A DNA stretch of 18,427 nucleotides. It comes from Hyphomicrobium_A sp943371625 (GTDB lineage Bacteria; Pseudomonadota; Alphaproteobacteria; Rhizobiales; Hyphomicrobiaceae). Location of the stretch: the NCBI GenBank assembly GCA_943371625.1, contig CALRVN010000021.1, positions 1 to 18,427 of the forward strand, read 5' to 3'. The notes beneath the pieces are model-generated. The model was not told the DNA's origin. It did no database searches and saw nothing but the letters and a program-made list of their open reading frames with translations. Shown here piece by piece: positions 7,080 to 14,220 of this stretch. The position numbers were made by a program, and so were the translations under genes. Positions within the stretch are counted from its first letter, which is position 1. Every line of letters begins with the position of its first letter.

Positions 7080-7107
7080 TCGGCAGCGCTGAACTGCTGC
7101 CCCTTCT

Positions 7108-7148
7108 CGCCGGGATCCTGCGTCGCCCTAATCAAGCAGGTCCCGGCG
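7108..7148 (+). terminator. Hairpin downstream of the PII gene, probable terminator without T-run
   Basis: CGCCGGGATCCTGC at 7108-7121 pairs with GCAGGTCCCGGCG at 7136-7148, giving 13 base pairs with a single bulged T and a 14-base loop. It begins 28 bases after the PII stop. The bases after it are not T-rich, so it may act as a 3'-end stabiliser or a factor-assisted terminator rather than a classical intrinsic one. Confidence 0.55.
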
Positions 7149-7390
7149 GGCCATAGGGCTCAGATGACGATTACTGGCGTCTGTGGCTCGGAAGTCACGC
7201 GGAAAGAGCCTCTCTCCCGTTGCCCCGCTATCGGGCGGCTACAACTCGATGTACACAAATAGGGGGCCTCAGCCCGAATCGGGCGATAAGGGGATGCGGA
7301 GGACGTCGCCGCAGGGGTCCCAGTAGACGTGAAGACGAGGCAACGTCCTCCTGAACCAAGTCGCGGTTTCGCCGCGGCGGATAATAAGCG

Positions 7391-7402
7391 CTGAGCGCTC
7401 AG
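7391..7402. promoter_or_regulatory. 12-base palindrome overlapping the SD of the GlsB/YeaQ-type gene
   Basis: CTGAGCGCTCAG is a perfect palindrome whose last two bases are the first two of the AGGGGAG SD. It could be a repressor site or part of an RNA fold that hides the SD. One or more such palindromes are expected by chance in a window this long, so only its location makes it notable. Confidence 0.3.
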
Positions 7403-7416
7403 GGGAGTTAAAACAG

Positions 7417-7677
7417 ATGCCTTTGGATCTTCAGTCACTGCTCATTCTGCTCATTGTTGGTGCTATCGCCGGCTGGTTGGCCGGCGTTCTTGTTAAAGGC
7501 TACGGCTTTGGCCTGATCGGCAACATCGTCATCGGCGTCATCGGCGCGTTCATCGGCGCATGGCTGCTGCCGCAGCTTGGCTTTGGGGTTGGCGGCCTTC
7601 TCGGCGCCATCGTCTCGGCCACGATCGGGGCGATCATTCTGCTGCTGTTGATCGGCCTCGTGCGCAAGGTCGCCTAG
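7417..7677 (+). CDS. GlsB/YeaQ/YmgE family small membrane protein
   Basis: Encodes 86 residues with three hydrophobic segments (about residues 6-26, 30-52 and 58-82) in a Gly-rich setting: IVGAIAGWLAGVLVKGYGFG, then IGNIVIGVIGAFIGAWLLP, then GLLGAIVSATIGAIILLLLIGLVRK. This is the pattern of the family named transglycosylase-associated or GlsB/YeaQ/YmgE, small inner-membrane proteins often linked to envelope or general stress. No enzyme activity is established for them and none is visible here. A strong AGGGGAG SD precedes the ATG by nine bases. The gene has its own long, structured upstream region and an intrinsic terminator right after it, so it is probably transcribed alone. Confidence 0.88.
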   Translation: MPLDLQSLLILLIVGAIAGWLAGVLVKGYGFGLIGNIVIGVIGAFIGAWLLPQLGFGVGGLLGAIVSATIGAIILLLLIGLVRKVA

Positions 7678-7699
7678 CGTCTAGCTAGGGTTGGCTACG

Positions 7700-7733
7700 A
7701 TGGCCGCGCCCAATAAGCGCGGCCATTTGCTTT
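7700..7733 (+). terminator. Intrinsic terminator after the GlsB/YeaQ-type gene
   Basis: ATGGCCGCG (7700-7708) and CGCGGCCAT (7718-7726) form a perfect nine-base-pair stem with a nine-base loop, followed by TTGCTTT. It begins 23 bases after the stop codon and precedes kdsA, separating the two transcripts. Confidence 0.85.
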
Positions 7734-7782
7734 ACCGGCGGCCGTCGTGCTTTTGGCTGATCTGACATGGTATAGGGCGCCC

Positions 7783-8661
7783 ATGACCAAGCACGAATCC
7801 CTCGCTCCCAATCCCCGCGTCTCGATCGGCAACGTCGAGGTGTCGAACGACGCGCGCATCGCCGTCTTCGCCGGCCCGTGCCAGATGGAGAGCCGCGCGC
7901 ACGCGCTCGAGATGGCTGCGGCGCTGAAGGAGACGGCTGCCAAGTTGGGGTTCGGCCTCGTCTACAAATCATCTTTCGACAAGGCCAATCGCACGTCGAT
8001 TTCAGGCAAGCGCGGCATCGGGCTCGAGGCCGCGTTGCCGGTGTTCGCCGAAATCCGTGAGACCTTCGGCCTGCCGATCGTCACCGACGTCCACGACGCG
8101 GCCCAATGCGCGTTGCTCGCGCCGCACGTCGACGTGCTGCAGATCCCCGCGTTTCTGTGCCGCCAGACCGACCTGCTCATCGCCGCCGCGCAGACCGGAC
8201 GCGTCGTGAAGGTCAAGAAGGGTCAGTTCCTCGCGCCCTGGGACATGCGCAACGTCGTCACCAAGGTCGTCGCGTCGGGCAATCCCAACGTCCTGCTCAC
8301 CGAGCGCGGCGCCTCGTTCGGCTACAACACGCTCGTTGCCGATATGCGCAGTCTGCCGATCATGGCCGAAACCGGCTGCCCGGTAATTTTCGATGCCACG
8401 CACTCGGTTCAGCAGCCAGGAGGGCAGGGGACCAGCTCTGGTGGCGACCGCCGCTTCGTCCCGGTCCTTGCGCGCGCCGCAGTCGCGGTCGGCGTAGCCG
8501 GCCTCTTCATCGAGACGCACGAATATCCCGATAACGCACCGTCCGACGGCCCCAACATGGTGCCGCTGAAGGATTTCGCCGCGCTGATGTCCGATCTGCT
8601 TGAGATCGACGCACTCGTGAAAAAACAAAGGAGCGCGGCCAAAGGCACGCGCTCCGTTTAG
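7783..8661 (+). CDS. kdsA: 3-deoxy-8-phosphooctulonate synthase (KDO-8-phosphate synthase), Cys-type
   Basis: Condenses phosphoenolpyruvate with arabinose 5-phosphate to KDO 8-phosphate, a step towards the inner core of lipopolysaccharide, so a Gram-negative envelope is implied. From the ATG at 7783 the product has 292 residues; an in-frame start at 7747 would add an atypical 12-residue leader. Signatures are FAGPCQMES, YKSSFDKANRTS, VKVKKGQFLAPWDMRNV, TERGASFGYNTLV, FDATHSVQQPGG, and ETHEYPDNAPSDGPNMV. Cys33 in AGPC, together with the His, Glu and Asp in the later motifs, fits the metal-dependent class; the metal-independent E. coli type has Asn at the Cys position. The C-terminus (KKQRSAAKGTRSV) is basic, and the DNA encoding it forms an opposite-strand terminator. 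Confidence 0.96.
   Translation: MTKHESLAPNPRVSIGNVEVSNDARIAVFAGPCQMESRAHALEMAAALKETAAKLGFGLVYKSSFDKANRTSISGKRGIGLEAALPVFAEIRETFGLPIVTDVHDAAQCALLAPHVDVLQIPAFLCRQTDLLIAAAQTGRVVKVKKGQFLAPWDMRNVVTKVVASGNPNVLLTERGASFGYNTLVADMRSLPIMAETGCPVIFDATHSVQQPGGQGTSSGGDRRFVPVLARAAVAVGVAGLFIETHEYPDNAPSDGPNMVPLKDFAALMSDLLEIDALVKKQRSAAKGTRSV
8620..8655 (-). terminator. Intrinsic terminator for the minus-strand gene, inside the kdsA 3' end
   Basis: GGAGCGCG (8630-8637) and CGCGCTCC (8648-8655) form a perfect eight-base-pair stem. Read on the minus strand it is followed by TTTGTTTTTT (8620-8629), a near-ideal T-tract, 45 bases past the stop of the minus-strand small membrane-protein gene. Read on the plus strand the tail is only GTTT, so it may also weakly end kdsA transcripts. 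The whole element lies within the last 14 codons of kdsA. Confidence 0.75.
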
Positions 8662-8700
8662 TCGTATCGCCCCGCGGACTGTAGGACCGGATGCCCGGTC

Positions 8701-8940
8701 TCAGTCCATCTTGAGAAATGACGCCGCAGACCAGATCGCCGAGTCGTCGGTCGCATAGGCGTACCGCGGCCCTGCGTACGGCTTGGTCGCGATCGAGACG
8801 CATCCGCTCTCGCCGCAGGTCGGACCCGAGCTGTAGGTGACGCCATTGAGCGCGGCGACGCTCATGGTGGTGACGAAGTAGGCGACGACATAGAGGCAGG
8901 TGACCACCCCCAGCGTACGCATGACGAGATCGAAAGACAT
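8701..8940 (-). CDS. Small single-span membrane protein, function unknown
   Basis: Encodes 79 residues starting MSFDLVMRTLGVVTCLYVVAYFVTTMSV, one membrane helix at about residues 8-29, followed by an exported-looking part with two cysteines (PTCGESGCVS) that could form a disulfide, and a Tyr/Ala-rich segment (YAGPRYAYATDD). The ATG has a strong AAGGGGG SD seven bases upstream on the minus strand, which argues for a real gene. It converges with kdsA (39 bases between stops), ends before a strong intrinsic terminator, and has a TTAA-N7-TTAA site about 107 bases upstream of its start. I do not recognise a family. Confidence 0.7.
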   Translation of the reverse strand: MSFDLVMRTLGVVTCLYVVAYFVTTMSVAALNGVTYSSGPTCGESGCVSIATKPYAGPRYAYATDDSAIWSAASFLKMD

Positions 8941-9318
8941 CGCGCGACCCCCTTATCGAGAATGCTGTTGCAGACTGACCGCGCCGCTTGCCCGAGCCGT
9001 GAAAGCGGTTACTTCGGCCGACGCGTTCATCCTATGGAAAGAGCGCTTAACGCGACGTTAAGGTTACGCCCCGGTTAAACCACGTCGAATCACGGCTGCT
9101 CCCTCACCGCGATCCAAATCATGTCGGGAGATAAGTATCGCAGATTCCTCGCGCTTCGACGAGACGCTCGTTGTACTTCGGAGCCAGGAATTTCCGCGCA
9201 GCGCGCCAAACTCAGGGCAGACTTTTTGTCGACTGGATGATGTTGGCGATATCCTTAAGTTAAGCACTGCCGCACGGGCGACGGGTGCGGGCACGACAGA
9301 TCGAGGGGACGGGGGCGA
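8941..9318. other. Divergent intergenic stretch between the small membrane-protein gene and the antiporter gene
   Basis: 378 bases without a convincing gene; a 76-codon minus-strand frame here starts with GTG and looks like chance. It must contain both divergent promoters. Besides the CtrA-type site it has GGTTAAACC at 9073-9081 and a paired TTAAGTTAA at 9255-9263. The antiporter gene has a GGGGAC/GGGGG SD region just before its ATG. No terminator or RNA structure stood out. Confidence 0.5.
9047..9061. promoter_or_regulatory. CtrA-type binding site (TTAA-N7-TTAA)
   Basis: TTAACGCGACGTTAA is an exact TTAA-N7-TTAA, the full-site consensus of the cell-cycle regulator CtrA of alphaproteobacteria, here inside the perfect dyad CTTAACG-CGA-CGTTAAG (9046-9062). 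A further TTAA half-site lies at 9075-9078. It lies 107 bases upstream of the minus-strand small membrane-protein gene and 258 bases upstream of the antiporter gene. Full sites are rare by chance in GC-rich DNA. Binding is inferred from the motif alone. Confidence 0.5.
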
Positions 9319-11154
9319 ATGGTCGGCGTGTCACTGCACGAGATAGCGATCCTGCTCGCTGCTCTCGCTATCGCCGGTCCGCTCGCCCGTTGGCTCGGCA
9401 TCAGCGAGGTGCTCGGCTACCTCGTCGTCGGACTGCTGCTCGGCCCCAACACCATCGGCTGGTCGTTCTCCGACTACAAAGCCAAGGAAATTCTCCACTT
9501 CGCCGAGTTCGGCATCGTCCTGCTGTTGTTCTTGATCGGCCTGGAGCTGCGCCCGAAGCGGCTGTGGGCCATGCGCAATGCGGTGTTCGTGCTCGGCACC
9601 CAGCAGGTCGTCATCACGGGGCTGGCCCTGGCGGGCATCGCCATGCTGGTCGGCTACAACTGGCAGACGGCGCTGTTCGCTGGCTTGGCGCTCGCCCTGT
9701 CCTCGACCGCGCTCGCGCTGCAGGTCATGGAGGAAACCGGCGACCTGCAGACCCGCCACGGACGCTTGGGTTTCTCCGTCCTGCTGTTCCAGGACCTCGC
9801 CGCCATCCCGCTCATCGCTTTCGCGCCGTTGTTCGCGACGCAAGCCATCTCGACGCTCTCCTCCCAGACCGGGACGATGGAGCTGCTCGCAGTATTAAAG
9901 GGCCTCGGCCTCATCGCGGTGGTGGTCGTTGTCGGCCACTTCGTGCTCGATTTCCTGCTCCGGCTCGTGGCCGCGACGCGCGTGCGTGAGGCCATGACCG
10001 CGGCAGCCTTGCTGACCGTCATCGGCGTGACCATCCTCATGCAGCAGGCCGGCCTTTCGGCATCGCTGGGCGCATTCATCGCCGGTGCGCTGCTCGCGGA
10101 ATCCTCCTACCGCCACCAGCTCGAAGCCGACATCCAGCCCTTCGAAGGATTGCTGCTCGGTCTCTTCTTCACCGCCATCGGCATGTCGATCGACGTGCGC
10201 CTGTTCCTCGATGCGCCGGGCATCATTCTGGCGCTCGTGGCTGGCCTCGTGGCCATCAAGGCGTTGATCCTTTACGTCCTCGGCCGCTGGCAGGGCCTGG
10301 AGCCTGGCCCGGCCCGGCGCCTCGGCATTGCCCTGTCGCAGGGTGGTGAGTTCGCCTTCGTGATGTTCACGGTCGGCTATGCTTCCGGCGCACTCACGAG
10401 CGAGAACACTGAGCTGCTGACCGTCATCGTGTCGCTCTCGATGGCGGCGACGCCCATCCTGCTCAAGCTCGAGAGCCTGTTGTCGCGGCGGCACAAGCAG
10501 CCGCTGCCGCTGTACGACAGCCTCCCCGACAACGACGGCCACGTGATCATCGCCGGCTTCGGCCGCGTCGGTCAGATCGTTGCCCGCATTCTGACCGCCA
10601 AGGGTATTCCGATCACCGCGCTCGACATCAGCGCCGAGCAGGTCGAGCTCGTGCGCCGTTTCGGTGCCCAGGCGTTCTACGGCGACGCCAGCCGGCCCGA
10701 CATCATCGAGGCGGCGGACGCGCACCGCGCGCGTGCCTTTGTGCTCGCCATCGACGATGTCGAAGCCTCGATCCGCACCGCCGAGCTGATACGTGGAAGC
10801 TATCCGAACCTTCCCGTGTTCGCCCGCGCCCGTAACCGCAACCACGCCATGCGGCTGCTCGACCTCGGCGTTACTAACATCCAGCGCGAGACGTTCCTGT
10901 CCTCGCTCGACATGACGCGGCAACTCTTGCGCAATCTGGGGCTCTCAGAACGCGAGGCCGGACGCGTCATCCATACCTTCCGCACCCACGACGAGCGCCG
11001 CCTCGTCGAGGACTACAAGCACGCCAGCGACATGGATAAGCTTCGCGAGCGGGCGCGTAGTGATGTAAAGACCCTGGAAAAGCTCTTCGAGGAGGATGCC
11101 GCGGAAGAAGCGCGGCTGCAGGAGCTGACGCGGAGCGAGGAGACCACCCGCTGA
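9319..11154 (+). CDS. Kef-type K+/H+ antiporter (CPA2 family) with RCK domain
   Basis: Encodes 611 residues with the KefB/KefC architecture. About residues 5-385 form a Na+/H+-exchanger membrane domain with some 12 hydrophobic segments (VLGYLVVGLLLGPNTIG, EFGIVLLLFLIGLELRPKRLW, GLSASLGAFIAGALLAESSYRHQLE, LGIALSQGGEFAFVMF). From about residue 405 a regulatory RCK/TrkA-N domain follows with the Rossmann motif G413-F-G415-R-V-G418 and an acidic strand end (ALDIS). The last 60 residues are charged and helical (LEKLFEEDAAEEARLQEL). Kef systems export K+ in exchange for H+ and are gated by glutathione adducts in E. coli; no KefF/KefG-like ancillary gene is adjacent, so gating here is unknown. The stop codon overlaps the start of the PfkB gene, indicating an operon with translational coupling. 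Confidence 0.92.
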   Translation: MVGVSLHEIAILLAALAIAGPLARWLGISEVLGYLVVGLLLGPNTIGWSFSDYKAKEILHFAEFGIVLLLFLIGLELRPKRLWAMRNAVFVLGTQQVVITGLALAGIAMLVGYNWQTALFAGLALALSSTALALQVMEETGDLQTRHGRLGFSVLLFQDLAAIPLIAFAPLFATQAISTLSSQTGTMELLAVLKGLGLIAVVVVVGHFVLDFLLRLVAATRVREAMTAAALLTVIGVTILMQQAGLSASLGAFIAGALLAESSYRHQLEADIQPFEGLLLGLFFTAIGMSIDVRLFLDAPGIILALVAGLVAIKALILYVLGRWQGLEPGPARRLGIALSQGGEFAFVMFTVGYASGALTSENTELLTVIVSLSMAATPILLKLESLLSRRHKQPLPLYDSLPDNDGHVIIAGFGRVGQIVARILTAKGIPITALDISAEQVELVRRFGAQAFYGDASRPDIIEAADAHRARAFVLAIDDVEASIRTAELIRGSYPNLPVFARARNRNHAMRLLDLGVTNIQRETFLSSLDMTRQLLRNLGLSEREAGRVIHTFRTHDERRLVEDYKHASDMDKLRERARSDVKTLEKLFEEDAAEEARLQELTRSEETTR

Positions 11155-12056
11155 AACCGGTCATCTGTGTCGGGCACGCGGCGCTCGACTATATTTACCG
11201 CATCGAGGCCTTCCCGCCGACGCCGACGAAGGTGCGCTCGCTCGAGCACATCGAGAGCGGCGGAGGCATGGCGGCTAACGCCGCGGCAACGATCGCGCGG
11301 CTCGGCGGCAAGGTCGAGCTGTGGAGCCGCACCGGCGGCGACAGCGCCGGCGAGCGCATTCACAAATTTCTCGCCACCGACGGCGTCGATATCTCCCACG
11401 TGCGCACGTACGAGCACGCGCGCTCCTCCACCTCCGCCGTCATCGTCGACCAGAACGGCGAGCGCCTCATCATCGGCGAGCGCGACCACGCCATGCCGAT
11501 GGAAGCCTCCTGGCTGCCGATCGAGCGCATTGCCGAAGCCTCCGCCGTGCTCAGCGACCTGCGCTGGGTCGAAGGCACGCGCGACACGTTCAAGGAGGCC
11601 CGCGCCCACGGCGTGCCGACGCTGCTCGACGCCGATCTCGGCGGCGGCGGCATCCTGACCGAGTTCCTCGAACTCGCCGACTACGCCATCTTCTCGCAAC
11701 CAGCGCTGGAAGCCTTCGCCCCCGGCCTCGATGAGCGGGCGCAGCTCGAGCGCGTCCTCGCGGTCGGCGTGCGCCATGCCGGCGTCACCCGCGGCGCCGA
11801 CGGTTATTCCTGGCTGTCGAAAAACGGCACCGAAGGGTTCCAGCCGGCCTTCGAGGCCGAGATCGTCGATACCACCGGCGCCGGTGACGCTTTCCACGGC
11901 GCTTTCACCTGGGCGCTCGCCAACGGCCACGCCTCCAAAGAGTGCGCGCGCATCGCCGCCGCCACCGCCGCCCTCAAATGCCGTAAACTGGGCGCCAGGG
12001 CCGGGCTGCCAACGCATTCCGAAGTCGAGGAATTCCTCGCCGCGCGTGTGGATTGA
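11151..12056 (+). CDS. PfkB-family sugar kinase, probable CTG start
   Basis: Ribokinase-superfamily carbohydrate kinase, phosphorylating a sugar or sugar phosphate with ATP. Signatures are GGGMAANAAATIARLGG (first PfkB motif) and DTTGAGDAFHGAFTWALA, holding the anion hole and catalytic Asp. Start choice matters: the first ordinary start in frame is the GTG at 11232, which would delete the first beta-strand (KPVICVGHAALDYIYRIEAF). There is no ATG, GTG or TTG in frame just upstream of that strand. CTG at 11151 gives a complete 301-residue protein, has a GAGGAG SD eight bases before it (11137-11142), and overlaps the kef stop as CTGA, the analogue of the usual ATGA overlap. From memory the C-terminal half resembles E. 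coli YihV (6-deoxy-6-sulfofructose kinase), but no other sulfoquinovose genes are here, so the substrate is open. Confidence 0.88.
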   Translation: MKPVICVGHAALDYIYRIEAFPPTPTKVRSLEHIESGGGMAANAAATIARLGGKVELWSRTGGDSAGERIHKFLATDGVDISHVRTYEHARSSTSAVIVDQNGERLIIGERDHAMPMEASWLPIERIAEASAVLSDLRWVEGTRDTFKEARAHGVPTLLDADLGGGGILTEFLELADYAIFSQPALEAFAPGLDERAQLERVLAVGVRHAGVTRGADGYSWLSKNGTEGFQPAFEAEIVDTTGAGDAFHGAFTWALANGHASKECARIAAATAALKCRKLGARAGLPTHSEVEEFLAARVD

Positions 12057-12150
12057 GACCGATTTCCGGCCCTGCGCCGCACCCCTAGGCATGGACGGGC
12101 GGCACTGGTCTCGTTAAACGTGCCCCCTGACGCGGGAACACGCAAAGCCA

Positions 12151-12176
12151 GGCCCCGGACGCAGTTCCGGAGGGCC
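12151..12176 (+). promoter_or_regulatory. Hairpin just upstream of the transketolase gene
   Basis: GGCCCCGGA (12151-12159) pairs with TCCGGAGGGCC (12166-12176), leaving a two-base bulge and a six-base loop, and ends about six bases before the AGGAA SD (12182-12186) of tkt. It lies in the 137-base gap after the PfkB gene. It could be a terminator without T-run for the upstream operon or a leader structure of tkt. Confidence 0.35.
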
Positions 12177-12193
12177 CCAGCAGGAATGGATAG

Positions 12194-14209
12194 ATGACCG
12201 AGGCGCGCGAGACGACCACCGGGGCCGAGGCGGTCAGCCACAACGACATGGCGAACGCCATCCGGGCGCTCTCCATGGACGCTGTGCAGGCCGCCAAGTC
12301 CGGCCATCCGGGCATGCCGATGGGCATGGCCGACGTCGCCACGGTGCTCTTCCGCGAGGCGATGCGCTTCGACGCCGCCGACCCCAATTGGGCCAACCGC
12401 GATCGCTTCGTCCTGTCGGCCGGCCACGGCTCGATGCTGCTCTATTCGCTGATCTATCTCACCGGCTATCCGGGAATGGACATCGCGCAGCTCAAGAATT
12501 TCCGCCAACTCGGCGCCAAGACCGCCGGCCATCCCGAGTACGGCCACGCCGCCGGCATCGAGACGACCACGGGTCCGCTCGGCCAGGGCATCGCCAACGC
12601 CGTCGGTATGGCGCTGTCGGAGCGCCTGCTCAACACCCGCCTCGGCGACGACCTCGTCAACCACCACACCTACGTCATCGCTGGCGACGGCTGCCTCATG
12701 GAGGGCATCAGCCACGAGGCGATCTCGCTCGCCGGCCACCTCGGCCTTGGAAAGCTGATCGTTCTGTTCGACGACAACGGCATCTCCATCGACGGCCCGA
12801 CGACCCTCACCGTGACCGACAACCAGGTCGAGCGCTTTAAGGCCTCGGGTTGGAATGCGGTCGCCATCGACGGACACGACCCGGCTGCGATTTCCGCTGC
12901 CCTGAAGGCGGCGCGCGCCGATTCATCCAAGCCCTGGCTCATCGCCTGCAAGACGACCATCGGCTATGGCGCACCAACCAAGGCCGGCAAATCTTCCACG
13001 CACGGCGAGCCGCTCGGTGACGAGGAGATCAAGGGTACGCGCGAGAAGCTTGCTTGGCCGCATGCCCCGTTCGAGATCCCCGAGTCCGTGCTGCTTGCAT
13101 GGCGCGCGCTGGGCCAGCGCGGCGGCAAGGAGCGCTCCTCGTGGAAGCAGAAGCTCGACAAGGCCGGCCCCGCCGCTGCAGACGCGGTCGCTCTACCCGC
13201 CGGCGCCAGCAAGCTCGCCGCTGTCGAGAAGGCGATTGCCGACACCAAGACTGCATTCGCTGCCGATGAATCAAAGCGCGCCACCCGCGTCTGGTCGCAG
13301 CTCGTGCTCGAGCGCCTCGTTCCCGTGTTGCCCGAGCTGATCGGCGGCTCCGCCGATCTCACCGGCTCCAACGGCACGCGCACCAAGGAGCACATCCCGG
13401 TCGGGCGCGGCTCGTTCGCCGGCAACTACATTCACTACGGCGTGCGCGAGCACGGCATGGCGGCAGCGATGAACGGCATCGCGCTCGCGGGCGGCCTCAT
13501 TCCGTACAGCGGAGGGTTTCTCGTATTCTCCGACTACTGCCGTCCCTCGATCCGGCTTGCGGCGCTGATGCGCCTGCGGGTCGTGCACGTGCTGACGCAC
13601 GATTCGATCGGCCTCGGCGAAGACGGCCCGACGCATCAGCCGGTCGAGCACCTCGCCGCGCTGCGCGCCATTCCGCATCTGCTCGTGCTGCGCCCCGCTG
13701 AAGGGCTGGAGACGGCAGAGTGCTGGGAGATCGCCCTGAAGCACGACAAGAATCCCACGGTGCTGGCACTCTCCCGGCAGGCCGTGGAGAATCTGCGCAA
13801 GACGGCTTCGGCCGTGAACCTTTCAGCCAAGGGTGCCTACGTGCTGACCGAGCCCGAAGGCGGCCGCGACGTGACCCTGATCGGCACGGGTTCCGAGCTG
13901 GCGCTCGCCGCCGAGGCAGCGAAGAAGCTGGCCGGCGAAGGCATCAAGGCCGCCGTCGTCTCCATGCCGTCGATGGAGCTGTTCCGCGCCCAGGACGCCG
14001 CCTATCGGGCAAAGGTGTTGGGCGACAAGCCCCGCGTCGCGGTTGAAGCCGCCATCGCCCAGCCCTGGTACGAGTGGCTCGGCGATAACGGCCGCTTCGT
14101 CGGTATGTCCGACTTCGGCGCCTCCGCACCTGCCGGCAAGCTCTATCCGCACTTCGGTCTCACCGCCGATGCCGTTGCAGAGGCCGCGCGCAGCCTCGTC
14201 AAGAAGTGA
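12194..14209 (+). CDS. tkt: Transketolase
   Basis: Thiamine-diphosphate enzyme moving two-carbon units between sugar phosphates in the pentose phosphate pathway (and in the Calvin cycle where present). The 671-residue length is typical. Order of motifs: SGHPGMPMGMA near residues 36-46, HGSMLLYSLIYLTGY, GPLGQGIANAVGMA, the ThDP/metal motif beginning G164-D165-G166 and ending at DDNGISIDG, and, in the pyrimidine-binding domain, GVREHGMAAAMNGIAL with the catalytic Glu419 (E. coli Glu411), then HDSIGLGEDGPTHQPVEHL. The ATG at 12194 has an AGGAA SD seven bases before it. pgk follows with only 11 bases between the tkt stop and its ATG, so the two are co-transcribed. The gap gene often found between them is absent. 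Confidence 0.97.
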   Translation: MTEARETTTGAEAVSHNDMANAIRALSMDAVQAAKSGHPGMPMGMADVATVLFREAMRFDAADPNWANRDRFVLSAGHGSMLLYSLIYLTGYPGMDIAQLKNFRQLGAKTAGHPEYGHAAGIETTTGPLGQGIANAVGMALSERLLNTRLGDDLVNHHTYVIAGDGCLMEGISHEAISLAGHLGLGKLIVLFDDNGISIDGPTTLTVTDNQVERFKASGWNAVAIDGHDPAAISAALKAARADSSKPWLIACKTTIGYGAPTKAGKSSTHGEPLGDEEIKGTREKLAWPHAPFEIPESVLLAWRALGQRGGKERSSWKQKLDKAGPAAADAVALPAGASKLAAVEKAIADTKTAFAADESKRATRVWSQLVLERLVPVLPELIGGSADLTGSNGTRTKEHIPVGRGSFAGNYIHYGVREHGMAAAMNGIALAGGLIPYSGGFLVFSDYCRPSIRLAALMRLRVVHVLTHDSIGLGEDGPTHQPVEHLAALRAIPHLLVLRPAEGLETAECWEIALKHDKNPTVLALSRQAVENLRKTASAVNLSAKGAYVLTEPEGGRDVTLIGTGSELALAAEAAKKLAGEGIKAAVVSMPSMELFRAQDAAYRAKVLGDKPRVAVEAAIAQPWYEWLGDNGRFVGMSDFGASAPAGKLYPHFGLTADAVAEAARSLVKK

Positions 14210-14220
14210 GCCCACCCAAC

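Larger units (their letters stand above)
7080..7416. other. 337-base intergenic stretch rich in inverted repeats
   Basis: No convincing gene. Beyond the hairpin after the PII gene it contains GCCCG-AAT-CGGGC at 7272-7284, a nine-base perfect stem GGAGGACGT (7298-7306) with ACGTCCTCC (7343-7351), CGCGG-TTTCG-CCGCG at 7362-7376, and the 12-base perfect palindrome CTGAGCGCTCAG at 7391-7402. The palindrome runs into the AGGGGAG SD (7401-7407) of the next gene. The last four could form consecutive structures in a 5' leader of the GlsB/YeaQ-type gene. Confidence 0.5.

Noticed and set aside
9064..9294. A 76-codon minus-strand frame in the divergent intergenic region
   Set aside because: GTG start, no SD, and a composition unlike neighbouring proteins.
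9895..10923. A 342-codon minus-strand frame inside the Kef antiporter gene
   Set aside because: A typical GC-rich shadow: rich in His, Arg, Gln, Glu and Asp, with no family features; the plus strand is a certain gene.
11013..12092. A 359-codon minus-strand frame over the PfkB gene
   Set aside because: Antisense to a clear PfkB kinase; Gly/Ala-rich with no motif.
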